A DNA stretch of 64,000 nucleotides from an uncultured Lachnospiraceae bacterium. Its GTDB lineage: Bacteria > Bacillota > Clostridia > Lachnospirales > Lachnospiraceae. The notes beneath the pieces are model-generated. The model saw nothing but the letters and a program-made list of their open reading frames with translations. It searched no databases and was not told the origin of the DNA. This document shows positions 27,104 through 37,064 of this stretch, piece after piece. Every line of letters begins with the position of its first letter. Position 1 is the stretch's first letter. A program made the translations under genes and the position numbers. The DNA is taken from contig CAMOIJ010000003.1 of the NCBI GenBank assembly GCA_946615865.1, forward strand, positions 54,149 through 118,148, read 5' to 3'.

Positions 27104-28029
27104 TGGACAGCCCCCGTCAGTTCTCTGACTGTTTGAATGTTATGCCGAAGCAGGTACTGCTCCATACCGTCCACAACTTTCTGCGTCAGGCAGGGATCAT
27201 GGAAGTTCATTGCGCCCACCGCGACGGCTGACGCGCCGGCGAGAATGAACTCCACCGCGTCTTCCGCGGAAGCTATGCCGCCCATCCCTATGATCGGGAT
27301 CTTTACGGCCTGAGCCGCCTGCCACACCATTCTGACCGCCACCGGCTTGATCGCGGGCCCGGACAGCCCGCCGGTCTTGTTGGCCAGCACAAAACTTCTC
27401 TTCTCTATGTCGATCTTCATGCCTGTGATCGTATTGATCAGCGAAATGGCGTCTGCGCCTCCTGCCTCCGCCGCGCGGGCCATCTCCGCGATGTCCGTCA
27501 CATTGGGCGTTAGTTTCATGATCACAGGCTGCCTGGCAGCCTTTTTAATCTTCGCCGTTATATCCGTCAGGCATTTCGGGTCCTGCCCGAACTGGATCGC
27601 GCCCTGTTTGACATTGGGACAGGATACGTTGATCTCAAGCATGTCCACCGTCTCATCCGCGAGGCGCTCAACCACCTCCAGATATTCCTCTTCCGTGTGT
27701 CCGCACACATTTACGATGACCTTCGTATCGAACTGTTTCAAAAAAGCGAGATCCCTCTCGATAAAGACATCGATTCCGGGATTCTGAAGGCCGATCGCAT
27801 TGAGCATGCCCCCGTAGACTTCCGCCACGCGGGGGGTGGGATTTCCCTCCCAGGGCTTGTTTGCCACGCCTTTCGTGACAACCGCGCCCAAATGGTTCAG
27901 GTCCACAAATTCCGAATATTCCATACCGGAGCCGAACGTCCCCGACGCCGTCATCACCGGATTTTTAAGTTCTACGCCGGCGATGTTCACTGACATATCA
28001 GGCTTCACTCCGCAAGTTCCTTCCCTCAT
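27100..28029 (-). CDS. pyrD: Dihydroorotate dehydrogenase, type 1B catalytic subunit
   Basis: The 309-residue flavoprotein oxidises dihydroorotate to orotate, using NAD+ through PyrK. It shows NPVMTASGTFG, the catalytic Cys in NVSCPNVKQG, KLTPNVTDI and the FMN-binding GMGGI and AGASAVAVG. The ATG at 28029 shares one base with the pyrK stop (TGATG), which fixes the start although an internal Met would also fit the family. Confidence 0.95.
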   Translation of the reverse strand: MREGTCGVKPDMSVNIAGVELKNPVMTASGTFGSGMEYSEFVDLNHLGAVVTKGVANKPWEGNPTPRVAEVYGGMLNAIGLQNPGIDVFIERDLAFLKQFDTKVIVNVCGHTEEEYLEVVERLADETVDMLEINVSCPNVKQGAIQFGQDPKCLTDITAKIKKAARQPVIMKLTPNVTDIAEMARAAEAGGADAISLINTITGMKIDIEKRSFVLANKTGGLSGPAIKPVAVRMVWQAAQAVKIPIIGMGGIASAEDAVEFILAGASAVAVGAMNFHDPCLTQKVVDGMEQYLLRHNIQTVRELTGAVQ

Positions 28030-28820
28030 CAGATCTCCACCTCCTCTGCATCAAAGACCGGGCCTTCCGTGCAGATCCTCGCGTTCCGGACATGGGAATG
28101 GCTGTCTGTCTTCACTGTCTTCGTCACGCATCCCAGGCACGCGCCGACGCCGCAGGCCATTCTCTCCTCCAGAGAGATATAGGCGGGGATCCCCTGCTCC
28201 CGCGCGAACTTCTTTACTGCGCGCAGCATGGGCATCGGTCCGCAGGCACAGACCGCGTCCGCTCTCACGGACGCTTCCCTTACCGCGTCAAGGACATTTC
28301 CCTTCGTCCCAACGCTTCCGTCCTCTGTAGCGATCAAAAGATTGCCGTATCTCTCCAGCTCCTGTGTCAGGAACAGATCGCTGTTTCTGTATCCCATTAC
28401 GGCCGTCACTCCGGTTCCCGGTCTCCCCGCGAGAGCCGCCGCCAGTTCCACCATGGGCGGGATTCCTATACCTCCGCCGAGGAGCAGCACTCTTTTTCCT
28501 GCAAGTTTCTCCAGATCATATCCGTTTCCGAGGATCCCCAGCATGTCCACACTGTCGCCGGGCCTCTGCGCAGCCAAAGAGGCGGTTCCCGCCCCTGCCA
28601 CACGGAATACAAACTGCAGCTCGCCTGTGTCAGGATCCCATCTGCAGATGCTGATGGGCCTTGGCAGAAGCTTTGAGGGATCGTTCGGATAAAGCCCCGC
28701 AAACTGGCCGGGCTTTACTTCCTCCGGCAAATCCCCCTCGGGATACCGGAGTTTCATGCTGAAGACGCCCTCCGCCAGTCTCCTTATATCCGTCACTGTC
28801 ATAGTTGTCTTTTTCTTCAT
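28029..28820 (-). CDS. pyrK: Dihydroorotate dehydrogenase electron-transfer subunit
   Basis: The 263-residue protein has an FAD domain (RPISICRWD), an NAD domain (LLLGGGIGIPPMVELA) and a C-terminal [2Fe-2S] site: CGVGACLGC with a fourth Cys in RICTEGPVF. It passes electrons from PyrD to NAD+. Gene order plsC-pyrK-pyrD is tight. Confidence 0.95.
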   Translation of the reverse strand: MKKKTTMTVTDIRRLAEGVFSMKLRYPEGDLPEEVKPGQFAGLYPNDPSKLLPRPISICRWDPDTGELQFVFRVAGAGTASLAAQRPGDSVDMLGILGNGYDLEKLAGKRVLLLGGGIGIPPMVELAAALAGRPGTGVTAVMGYRNSDLFLTQELERYGNLLIATEDGSVGTKGNVLDAVREASVRADAVCACGPMPMLRAVKKFAREQGIPAYISLEERMACGVGACLGCVTKTVKTDSHSHVRNARICTEGPVFDAEEVEI

Positions 28821-28895
28821 AAACAGTATTCTCCAAGCGGGTGATCAGGTAACTTACCATTAACCGTGCCCGGACCGCATGCAGCGTACCGCCGG

Positions 28896-29642
28896 TCACT
28901 TGCCTGCGATCAGTGCCTTGTCTCTTTTGTAAGTCTCTTCAATGATCGCCTTCACCCTGTCCGGAAGCTCCTTCTGGGTGTTTCTGTCCATATCCGCGGT
29001 CTCGATCGGATCTCCGAATTCGATCACGACCGGCACGCGCTTGATGCGGGGAAAATGGTCTTCAAAAATATCTCCCATCCCCACTAACGTCACCGGGATT
29101 ACCGGTACCTTGGCCTTCGTCGCTATTTTGAAACTGCCGGCGTGGAAAGGAAGAAATGTTCCCTCCACCTTGCAGCGCGTTCCCTCGGGGAAAATGAACA
29201 TCGAGATGCCGTCCTTGACATAATCGATGGCCGTCAGGATCGTCTTGAGGCCTTGCCTGGGATCCTCGCGGTCCAGAAACAGGCAGTGGATCTCCTCCAT
29301 GATCAGTGTGATCGGCGTTCCCTTCAGCTCTTTTTTGGCAACAAAACCGACCGGATATCTGATCAGCGATCCCGCCAGGATGATGTCAAAAATGCTCCTG
29401 TGGTTGCCCACAAACAGCACAGCCTTATCTGTCGGCACCTTATCAAGTCCGAGAATGATGGCCTTGCCGCCCGCCAGCGTCCAGATCCCTTCCATCGCAA
29501 GTCTCGCGAAGTTGTGCCTGAACTCAGTGCAGGAGCCCGGTTTGGCCTTCTCGATCAGCGATGTGATCAGATGCAGCGGCAGATCGATCAGGATGACCAG
29601 AGCCGCGAATAAAAGCGCAAGCGCCATGCGTATAACCCACAT
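28896..29642 (-). CDS. plsC: 1-acylglycerol-3-phosphate acyltransferase
   Basis: The 248-residue membrane enzyme makes phosphatidic acid. It has an N-terminal hydrophobic segment, the catalytic HxxxxD box in NHRSIFD (about residues 80-86), and FPEGTRCKVEG. AAAGGA lies about ten bases before the ATG. It precedes pyrK by 75 bases and probably heads that operon. Confidence 0.92.
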   Translation of the reverse strand: MWVIRMALALLFAALVILIDLPLHLITSLIEKAKPGSCTEFRHNFARLAMEGIWTLAGGKAIILGLDKVPTDKAVLFVGNHRSIFDIILAGSLIRYPVGFVAKKELKGTPITLIMEEIHCLFLDREDPRQGLKTILTAIDYVKDGISMFIFPEGTRCKVEGTFLPFHAGSFKIATKAKVPVIPVTLVGMGDIFEDHFPRIKRVPVVIEFGDPIETADMDRNTQKELPDRVKAIIEETYKRDKALIAGK

Positions 29643-29783
29643 ATAACAATATCCTTTCTTAACGAATCACATACTTTAACATATTAATTATAGCAGAAAA
29701 TACAGATTCTGCTACAATGCTGTCAGCCACTTCCATGTTATACTGTAATTGTCCCGATAACCATGCACACAGGAGAGAACTTT

Positions 29784-31055
29784 ATGCTTTTAATCCAGAA
29801 CAGTTATCTGATCGATCCCGCCTCCGGCACCGAAGGCAGGCGGGACATTCTGATCGACCACGGCCGCTTTGTCAAAATAGAGAAGCACCTGATGGCTCCC
29901 GCCGGCGCCTCTGTCCTGGACGCGTCCGGCATGATCGTCTGCCCGGGACTCATCGACACGCACTCCCATTTCCGCGATCCCGGTTTTACTTACAAGGAAG
30001 ATCTCTCCACCGGCGCGCAGTCCGCGGTGAAGGGCGGCTATACCTCCGTCGTTCTGATGGCCAACACGAAGCCCCCTGTAGATTCTCCCGAAATACTGAA
30101 TGATATTCTTGAGAGGGGCCGCACGCTTCCGGTCCGTCTCTACAGCTGCGCCAACGTCACCAAAGGCATGGCCGGCAGGGAACTGAACGACCTTCGCGCC
30201 CTTGCCTCCTGCGGAGCCGCCGGTTTCACCGATGACGGCCTGCCCATCATGGACGCTTCCCTTCTGGCAGAAGCCCTGGCGATCGCCAAAAAACTGGAAC
30301 TCCCGGTCAGCCTGCACGAGGAAGACAAGAGTTATATCTCCGAAAACGGCATCAACGGCGGCGGCACAGCAGCCCGGGCTCTGGGCCTCAAAGGTTCCCC
30401 CCGTGAGGCTGAATACACACTGATCGCCAGAGATGTTGAAATTGCCGCTTCCCTTGACGCGCCTTTGTGCATCCAGCACATCAGCACTGAGGAAGGCGTT
30501 GAATACGTGCGCCGGACCCGCACTCAGCACCCTTCCATTCACGCTGAAGCGACGCCCCATCACTTCTCCCTCACAGAAGACGCGATCCTTACCCGCGGAA
30601 CACTCGCCAAGGTCAATCCACCTCTTCGCACCGAGCGCGACCGTATGGCCATCATCCGGGGCCTTCAGGACGGCACTATTGATATCATCGCCACCGACCA
30701 CGCCCCCCATTCGGCAGAGGAAAAGGCCCGTCCCTTCGTCGAAGCTCCGAGCGGCATGATCGGTCTCGAGACGGCTCTTTCCCTTGCGATCCGCAATCTG
30801 GTAAATCCGGGCCATCTCACTATGATGCAGGCGCTTTCCTGCCTCACCTGCAATCCGGCTGATTTCTATCACCTCGACGCAGGCCGTATCGAGCCCGGCG
30901 CGCCGGCCGACCTCACGATCTTCGATCCCGACGAGGAGTGGATCGTCCCGCCGGAATTCGCCTCCAGATCAGCTAACTCGCCTTTCATCGGCATGAAACT
31001 TCCCGGCGTGGTGCACTACACCATCGTAGATGGGGAGGTTGTGTACAGGGGGTGA
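29784..31055 (+). CDS. pyrC: Dihydroorotase, type I
   Basis: The 423-residue amidohydrolase closes carbamoyl-aspartate to dihydroorotate. Metal ligands are seen in DTHSHFRDPG; later motifs include GFTDDGLPI, SLHEEDK, IQHIS and ATDHAPHS. The ATG at 29784 follows AGGAG by eight bases; an ATG seven codons earlier precedes that site. It is divergent from plsC-pyrK-pyrD, so the pathway genes flank one promoter region. Confidence 0.95.
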   Translation: MLLIQNSYLIDPASGTEGRRDILIDHGRFVKIEKHLMAPAGASVLDASGMIVCPGLIDTHSHFRDPGFTYKEDLSTGAQSAVKGGYTSVVLMANTKPPVDSPEILNDILERGRTLPVRLYSCANVTKGMAGRELNDLRALASCGAAGFTDDGLPIMDASLLAEALAIAKKLELPVSLHEEDKSYISENGINGGGTAARALGLKGSPREAEYTLIARDVEIAASLDAPLCIQHISTEEGVEYVRRTRTQHPSIHAEATPHHFSLTEDAILTRGTLAKVNPPLRTERDRMAIIRGLQDGTIDIIATDHAPHSAEEKARPFVEAPSGMIGLETALSLAIRNLVNPGHLTMMQALSCLTCNPADFYHLDAGRIEPGAPADLTIFDPDEEWIVPPEFASRSANSPFIGMKLPGVVHYTIVDGEVVYRG

Positions 31056-31168
31056 AAATCCTAAGTCTGAAATTAAGAAAACACTTAAAAGATGGAAGGA
31101 AGTAATAAGCAATCCCGTCGTGCTGCCAAAAGCTGTGGAGTGACCTGGCTTGTTTGGCACAAACTCTC

Positions 31169-31576
31169 CATCCTCTATCGGTTGCTGCCATATCCGATGG
31201 GCTGGAAAAGCTAGTTTGGCACAAATTCTCCATCCCTTTATCGGCATCGCCTAAACCGATGGTATGACAGATGCAAAATGTCCTAATGAACTCCATCTAT
31301 AGAGAAAAACAATCGTATCCGATGGATGCTTCAGGCAGAAGTGCCCAAATAAGCTCCAACCAAAAAGGAATTCTCTCTGTATGGATGTAGGGTACAGCCG
31401 GAAGTGCGCAGACAAGCCCCAGCCAAAAAGGAATTCTCTCTGTATGGATGTAGGGTACAGCCGGAAGTGCGCAGACAAGCCCCAGCCAAAAAGAAATTCT
31501 CTCTGTATGGATGTAGGGTACAGTCAAAAGTGCATAAACAGGGCCCATCCAACAAGAAATACTCACTAAAAAGATG
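31169..31576 (-). repeat. Phased repeat array B: seven CATC...GATG units, 62-63 bp period
   Basis: Left motifs start at 31169, 31231, 31294, 31357, 31420, 31483 and 31546 (units 4-6 read CAAC or CAGC); GATG starts at 31196, 31258, 31321, 31384, 31447, 31510 and 31573. The within-unit distance is 27 in all seven. Units 4-6 are nearly identical (around CTGTATGGATGTAGGGTACA). Read on the minus strand, the units resemble arrays A and D. It sits between convergent pyrC and murF and runs directly into palindrome E1. Confidence 0.88.
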
Positions 31577-31583
31577 GAGATAA

Positions 31584-31750
31584 GTAAGCAAGGAAGAATA
31601 TACCCTGTCAGTAACGACTTTTGAAGGGCGGGGAAGTCCCGCAGCAATAAGAAAAGAGACGGCTCGGCTGAGTCGTCTCTTTATATTACTAATCTGAACT
31701 TCCCCGCCCTTGAAATCGAACTGAATGGAAGGCTATATCCTCACGCGCGC
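31584..31750 (-). mobile_element. Nested palindrome E1 (MITE-like), copy 1
   Basis: GGAAGAATATACCCTGTCA (31592) opens a left arm that contains TTTTGAAGGGCGGGGAAGT (31619); the right arm starts ACTTCCCCGCCCTTGAAA (31698) and ends in a decayed copy of the terminal sequence. The centre (31653-31682) is a 13-bp hairpin AAAGAGACGGCTC/GAGTCGTCTCTTT with one G-T pair and T runs on both strands, suiting a bidirectional terminator for pyrC and murF. The reverse complement matches element E2 (42118-42284) along its whole length. No transposase is present. Confidence 0.85.
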
Positions 31751-31757
31751 ATTCCTG

Positions 31758-33206
31758 TTACGACCGGTTTTCTCTCACAAACGCACACAGTTCCTCCAGC
31801 GCCATCCCTCGGGAAGCCTTGAAAAGGAAAGCCGTATCAGGTGCAATAAGTTCAGCCAGCACCTTCCTGGCTTCTTCCTTGTCCTGGCAGGGACGGACGT
31901 CCTCCATATCACCCTCCAGTGCCGCTTCCGCGAGCCAGCCCGCGCGGGTGCCCACAGTCACAAGTGTGTCAATGGGGAGCTCGGCGGCATACTCGCCGAC
32001 TTCGCGGTGAAGTCTCTCGGCGAAGGGCTCGAGCTCGAGCATATCGCCTACCACCGCGACCTTGCGCGCAGCCGGCGCATTGGCCAGGATGCCCAGCGCC
32101 GCTTTCATCGACTGCGGATTTGCATTGTAAGTGTCGTTGTAAAGGATGACACCATTCTCCAGTTTCTCGACGTCCATACGCATGCGTGTCGCCTTGAAGT
32201 TCGCTATGCCGTCCGCGATCTCCTGATCAGACAGGCCAAAATACTGTCCTACTGCAGCAGCTGTCATCGCAGGGTAGATCATGTGCCTGCCCAGGCTCGG
32301 GATCTCGACAACAAATGTGCCCGCAGGAGTCTGCGCCTCGCAGCGCACTTCGTCGGGAAGCGTGTCCTCGATATTTACTGCTCTGTAATCGCAGCCTTCG
32401 GACTCTCCCACCCAGTGGAAAGTAAAGCCGCCGGCGTCGATCCCGGCATACATCTCATTAAACTCACCGGTGCCGGGATCAGCCACTCTGTCCGCGCCCG
32501 GTTTCAGGGTCGTGAGCAGCGCGTCGTCACCGTTAAGAACAGCCGTGCCGCCCTTTTTAAGGCCGTGGAAGATCTCACATTTTGCTCTGAGGATGTTCTC
32601 CCTGCTGCCGAGATTTCCGATATGGGCGTCTCCGACATTTGTGATCACCGCCACATCCGGCTGCGCGATGCGGACCAGATAGTCGATCTCGCCGAGGTGG
32701 TTCATGCCCATCTCAAGCACCGCGATCTCGTCCTCTGCAGTGAGGCGAAATACCGTCATCGGAAGGCCGAGGTGATTGTTAAGGTTTCCTGCGGTCTTAA
32801 GGGTGCGGAATCTGGACGAGAGGACAGAGGCTACCATATCCTTGGTAGTAGTCTTGCCTACGCTTCCCGTGATCGCCACCACCGGAAGCCCGAGTTTGCG
32901 GCGGTAGTAAGCCGCCAGATCGCCCATAGCCTTTGCTGTGTCGGGCACCAGCACACAGAATTTCCCCTCGGGGATGTCCTCCGGCGCAGTGCTGACAAGG
33001 CAGCCCTCGGCTCCGGCCTCCATGGCGCCCTGCACAAAGCGGTGCGCGTCCAGGCGCTCGCCCACGATCGCGACAAAGAGGTCCCCTGCCGCGGCTGCTC
33101 TGCTGTCCGTCTGTACATTCACCACAAAAGTGTTCTCCGCGTCGATATTTCCCAAAAGCTGTCCTCCGACCGCTTCAAGAATCTCTTTTACGTAAATCTT
33201 CTCCAT
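31758..33206 (-). CDS. murF: UDP-N-acetylmuramoyl-tripeptide--D-alanyl-D-alanine ligase
   Basis: The 482-residue Mur ligase adds D-Ala-D-Ala to the UDP-MurNAc tripeptide. Its N-domain binds UDP, the ATP loop is TGSVGKTTTKDMV near residue 110, then EMGMNHLGEI and YNDTYNANPQSM. The ATG at 33206 has GAGG six bases upstream, better than a GTG four codons earlier. It follows ddl by 74 bases, whose product it uses. Confidence 0.95.
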   Translation of the reverse strand: MEKIYVKEILEAVGGQLLGNIDAENTFVVNVQTDSRAAAAGDLFVAIVGERLDAHRFVQGAMEAGAEGCLVSTAPEDIPEGKFCVLVPDTAKAMGDLAAYYRRKLGLPVVAITGSVGKTTTKDMVASVLSSRFRTLKTAGNLNNHLGLPMTVFRLTAEDEIAVLEMGMNHLGEIDYLVRIAQPDVAVITNVGDAHIGNLGSRENILRAKCEIFHGLKKGGTAVLNGDDALLTTLKPGADRVADPGTGEFNEMYAGIDAGGFTFHWVGESEGCDYRAVNIEDTLPDEVRCEAQTPAGTFVVEIPSLGRHMIYPAMTAAAVGQYFGLSDQEIADGIANFKATRMRMDVEKLENGVILYNDTYNANPQSMKAALGILANAPAARKVAVVGDMLELEPFAERLHREVGEYAAELPIDTLVTVGTRAGWLAEAALEGDMEDVRPCQDKEEARKVLAELIAPDTAFLFKASRGMALEELCAFVRENRS

Positions 33207-33280
33207 AATCTTCCTCACTGATGGTCATCCGCAGGTCCGTTCACGGGCACTCTGTATTTTGACAGGCGGGACTGCCTTTC

Positions 33281-34345
33281 TTATCTGTCAAGACCGTCAT
33301 TTACAATGATCTCGCACAGATCCTCGTAAGAGATGCCTACTGCCGCCGCTTCCTGGGGCACAAGGCTTGTGGGCGTCATGCCGGGCAGCGTGTTGACCTC
33401 GAGGAACCACGCGTTATCGTATTTATCCACTATGAAATCGCTGCGGGAGTATGTGCGCAGTCCCAGAGTATTGTGGACCTTCAGGGCCATGTCGCCCATC
33501 TGCTTCTCCACTTCGGGCGTGCAGCGCCCGGGGCAGATCTCTTCCGTAGCGCCTGCCTTGTACTTGTTCTCGTAGTTGTAGAAATCGACCTTGGGCACGA
33601 TCTCGACTGAAGGAAGCGCTCTGTCCTGCAGGACCGCGCAGGTAAACTCCCTGCCCTCGATCATCTGCTCCACCAGGATATCCGGGCCGAATCCGAGGCA
33701 TTTCTCCACCGCGGGACGGACCGCGTCCTGGCTGGTCACGATATATACGCCGACGGAAGAGCCGCCTGTGGGAGTCTTGACGACGCAGGGCGCCTCTATT
33801 TTGGCCGCGATCTCTTGTGCGGACTTCACGATATCCTCTTCGCTCGTGATCGCCCCCGCGTTGAAAGTCTTCCAGGCAGGGGTTCTTACGCCTTTATCCT
33901 TCACCATCTCCTTGGTGAGCATCTTATCCATAGCGATCGCGGCGCCGAGATAGCCCGATCCTGTATAAGGGATTCCAAGCATGTCGAAGGTCGCCTGCAC
34001 GCGCCCGTCTTCGCCGTTCATTCCGTGAAGCGCCACAAATACGATATCCGCCTCGCGGCAGATCTCGAGCACTCCCTTTCCGAACAGAGAAGGGCTCTTC
34101 CACTTTCTCGCTTTTCTTACCGCCTTAAGATCCGGCGCCGAACCGTCAAAAGTCAGATCCTTCAGCGGCGGAAGCTTCTTAAAGAGTTCTGCCGGCTCTC
34201 CTTCTACGTCCTCAAGACCCATGAACAGGTCCACCAGTACTGCCTGATGTCCCCTCTTTCTGAGCGCTCTGCATACCTTTGTTCCCGAAAGAAAGGATAT
34301 ATTTCTTTCCGTGCTCAATCCGCCGCACAGAACTACGATCTTCAT
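33281..34345 (-). CDS. ddl: D-alanine--D-alanine ligase
   Basis: The 354-residue ATP-grasp enzyme makes D-Ala-D-Ala. Motifs are VLCGGLSTERNISF, HGMNGEDGRVQATFDMLGIPYTGSG in two stretches, KTPTGGSSVGV, EFTCAVL and FLEVNTLPGMTP. YTGSG is followed by Y-L-G-A rather than a Lac-ligase pattern, so normal D-Ala use is expected. AGGAGG precedes the ATG. First gene of ddl-murF. Confidence 0.94.
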   Translation of the reverse strand: MKIVVLCGGLSTERNISFLSGTKVCRALRKRGHQAVLVDLFMGLEDVEGEPAELFKKLPPLKDLTFDGSAPDLKAVRKARKWKSPSLFGKGVLEICREADIVFVALHGMNGEDGRVQATFDMLGIPYTGSGYLGAAIAMDKMLTKEMVKDKGVRTPAWKTFNAGAITSEEDIVKSAQEIAAKIEAPCVVKTPTGGSSVGVYIVTSQDAVRPAVEKCLGFGPDILVEQMIEGREFTCAVLQDRALPSVEIVPKVDFYNYENKYKAGATEEICPGRCTPEVEKQMGDMALKVHNTLGLRTYSRSDFIVDKYDNAWFLEVNTLPGMTPTSLVPQEAAAVGISYEDLCEIIVNDGLDR

Positions 34346-34441
34346 AATGACCTCCTGATGATTGCTGTTTAAAGTTGCACCATTGCATGATGATTATAGC
34401 ATATTGCTTTGTCTGTTGCCTACTGGACTTACAGGACTGCG

Positions 34442-34523
34442 AAAAGACCGGTTATATACCTGAGGACTTGTTTCTGAGTCCATGGAAGCGCGGAACTTCC
34501 ATAAGGTATATAACCGGCCTTTT
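34442..34523. terminator. Three-way-junction element after glgP
   Basis: A 20-bp closing stem (AAAAGACCGGTTATATACCT facing AGGTATATAACCGGCCTTTT, one mismatch) encloses two further perfect hairpins: GGACT/AGTCC (34464-34481) and ATGGAAG/CTTCCAT (34482-34502). It follows the glgP stop and ends in T runs on both strands, so it can terminate, but it is far more elaborate than needed. Confidence 0.75.
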
Positions 34524-34542
34524 AAAGCCTATGCGTTAATGA

Positions 34543-37050
34543 TCAGGAATTCTTCGGCTTTCTGCCCCTTCTTGCAGGGATGAAGACCTTCTCAAGATGC
34601 CAGATCTCCTGTGCGTACTCCTCGATCGTCCTGTCGGAAGAGAACTTGCCGACATTGGCCACGTTCATCATAGCCATGCGGGCCCATCTCTTAGGATCGT
34701 TGTAAGCTGTCTCGACATCTCTCTGCGCTGCCGCGTAGGACTCGAAGTCCGCGAGGATGAAGTATCTGTCCGCGCGGTCGGTTCCGTGTCTGTTGAGCAG
34801 GGAATTGTACAGGGGACGGAACAGATCCGGATCGTCCGGGGAATATGTGCCGTCGATCAGCTGTACGAGCACTCTGCGGACGTTCTGGTCCTCGTTGAAG
34901 ATCCTCATGGGATCGTAGCCGCCGTAGTTCTCATAACGGATGACCTGCTCGGAAGTCAGTCCGAAGATAAACGCGTTATCCTGGCCAACTTCTTCGACGA
35001 TCTCGACGTTCGCGCCGTCCATGGTTCCCAGAGTCACAGCGCCGTTGAGCATGAACTTCATGTTGCCGGTGCCGGACGCTTCCTTGGAAGCCGTGGAGAT
35101 CTGCTCGGAGACGTCTGCCGCCGCGATGATGATCTCCGCGTTGGATACTCTGTAGTTCTCGATGAATACGACTTTGATCTTGTCCTCGATGTCGGGATCG
35201 TTGTTGATCACGTCCGCGACGGAGTTGATCAGCTTAATGGTCAGCTTCGCGGTCTTGTAGCCGGCTGCCGCCTTGGCGCCGAAGATGAAGGTTCTCTTTT
35301 TGAACTCCATGTTCGGGTTTTCTTTGAGCTGATTGTAAAGGTACATGACATGCAGGATGTTCAGGAGCTGTCTCTTGTACTCGTGCAGTCTCTTGACCTG
35401 TACGTCGAAAATAGAGCGGGGATCGACTTCGATTCCGTTGTGCTCGAGGATATATTTTGCCAGGCGGACTTTGTTCTTGTACTTGATGTTCATGAACTCT
35501 TTCTGCGCCTTGGCGTCGTCCACGTAGACTTCCAGTTCCTTCATCTGGGACAGATCCGTGATCCACTCGTCGCCGATCTTGTCGGTGACCCACTTGGCCA
35601 GGTTCTGGTTGGCGTGAAGAAGGAATCTTCTCTGCGTGATGCCGTTGGTCTTGTTGTTGAACTTCTCGGGGAACATCTCGTAGAAGTCCCTGAGCTCCTC
35701 GGTCATGAGGATGGCTGTGTGCAGCTCCGCAACACCGTTTACGGAGAAACCTGCGACGATCGCGAGGTTGGCCATGCGGACCTGTCCGTCATAGATGATG
35801 CCCATCTTGTAGATCTTGTGGCCGACATCTACGCCCGTGTTGTCATAGCGGGCATGAATCTCTCTCTCAAATCTTCTGTTGATCTCCTCCACGATGGAGT
35901 AGATACGGGGAAGGAGTCTGGAGAAGAGCTCGATGGGCCACTTCTCAAGCGCTTCCGCCATGATGGTGTGGTTGGTGTACGCGCAGCTCTTTGTGACGAC
36001 ATTCCATGCCTCGTCCCATGTCAGAGCGTACTCATCCATGAGGATGCGCATGAGCTCGGGGATGGCCAGCGTGGGATGTGTGTCGTTGAGCTGGAAGACA
36101 TACTTCTCATGAAGCTTTCTGATGTCGTCGTGTGTCTTCATGTACTTCTGGATCGCGCACTGAAGTGTGGCGGACACGAAGAAGTACTGCTGTTTGAGAC
36201 GCAGCTCCTTGCCCTGGATATGGTCATCGCAGGGATAGAGGACGTTGCAGATCGTGCGGGCCAGGTTCTCCTGTTCCACGGATTTCTGGTACTCACCTCT
36301 GTCAAAAGAGTCCAGCTTGAAGCTCACTACCGGCTCCGCGTCCCAGATTCTCAGAGTATCTACAAAACCGTTGCCGTATCCGATGACCGGCAGGTCATAG
36401 GGAACAGCCTTTACAGCGCTGTAGCCTTCCTGTTTGTACATGGTGCGGCCGTTTCTGTCCAGATAGGAGGTGACATATCCGCCGAAGTGGACTTCCTGTG
36501 TGTACTCAGGTCTTCTCAGTTCCAGAGGGTTGCCGTTCTCCAGCCAGTTGTCCGGAACTTCCACCTGATAGCCGTCTCTGATCTCCTGCTTGAACATACC
36601 GTACTGGTAGCGGATACCTGCGCCGTATGCGGGATAGTTCAGAGTTGCAAGGGAATCCAAAAAGCATGCCGCAAGTCTTCCAAGACCGCCATTACCGAGA
36701 GCCGCGTCGGGCTCCTGGTCTTCGATGGCGTCAAGCTTGAAGCCGAGCTCTTTGAGCGCCTGCTTGATGGGCTCATAAGCCATCAGGTTGATGGCGTCAT
36801 TGCCGAAAGCGCGGCCCATGAGGAACTCCATGGACAGGTAAACGACCTGCTTGGGATCCTTTTCGTCGAAGACCTTCTGGGTCCTCATCCAGCAGTCGAT
36901 GATCTGGTCCTTCAGAGCCATAGCGGAAGCCTGGAAGACCTGCTGGTCTGTCGCTTCCTTCATGGTGCGGCGGTACATGGTACGTACATTGTACTCAACA
37001 CTTCTCTTGAAAAGATCTTTGTCAAAATTAAACGTAGGTCTCTTTATCAT
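34543..37050 (-). CDS. glgP: Glycogen/alpha-glucan phosphorylase
   Basis: The 835-residue enzyme releases glucose-1-phosphate from glycogen. The family's QEPDAALGNGGLGRLAACF (residues about 110-130), KRLHEYKRQLLN and the pyridoxal phosphate Lys in EASGTGNMKFMLNG are all present; length is normal. It starts 14 bases after the ileS stop, with AAGGAG ten bases before the ATG, so it is probably read from the ileS transcript. glgC and glgD lie 12 kb away. Confidence 0.96.
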   Translation of the reverse strand: MIKRPTFNFDKDLFKRSVEYNVRTMYRRTMKEATDQQVFQASAMALKDQIIDCWMRTQKVFDEKDPKQVVYLSMEFLMGRAFGNDAINLMAYEPIKQALKELGFKLDAIEDQEPDAALGNGGLGRLAACFLDSLATLNYPAYGAGIRYQYGMFKQEIRDGYQVEVPDNWLENGNPLELRRPEYTQEVHFGGYVTSYLDRNGRTMYKQEGYSAVKAVPYDLPVIGYGNGFVDTLRIWDAEPVVSFKLDSFDRGEYQKSVEQENLARTICNVLYPCDDHIQGKELRLKQQYFFVSATLQCAIQKYMKTHDDIRKLHEKYVFQLNDTHPTLAIPELMRILMDEYALTWDEAWNVVTKSCAYTNHTIMAEALEKWPIELFSRLLPRIYSIVEEINRRFEREIHARYDNTGVDVGHKIYKMGIIYDGQVRMANLAIVAGFSVNGVAELHTAILMTEELRDFYEMFPEKFNNKTNGITQRRFLLHANQNLAKWVTDKIGDEWITDLSQMKELEVYVDDAKAQKEFMNIKYKNKVRLAKYILEHNGIEVDPRSIFDVQVKRLHEYKRQLLNILHVMYLYNQLKENPNMEFKKRTFIFGAKAAAGYKTAKLTIKLINSVADVINNDPDIEDKIKVVFIENYRVSNAEIIIAAADVSEQISTASKEASGTGNMKFMLNGAVTLGTMDGANVEIVEEVGQDNAFIFGLTSEQVIRYENYGGYDPMRIFNEDQNVRRVLVQLIDGTYSPDDPDLFRPLYNSLLNRHGTDRADRYFILADFESYAAAQRDVETAYNDPKRWARMAMMNVANVGKFSSDRTIEEYAQEIWHLEKVFIPARRGRKPKNS

Positions 37051-37064
37051 TCTTTGCGTTCTCC

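Noticed and set aside
31169..31576. CRISPR array (63-bp period in arrays A, B, D)
   Set aside because: There is no invariant 28-36 bp repeat with unique spacers; both halves of the unit are equally conserved or equally diverged, and no cas gene is near.
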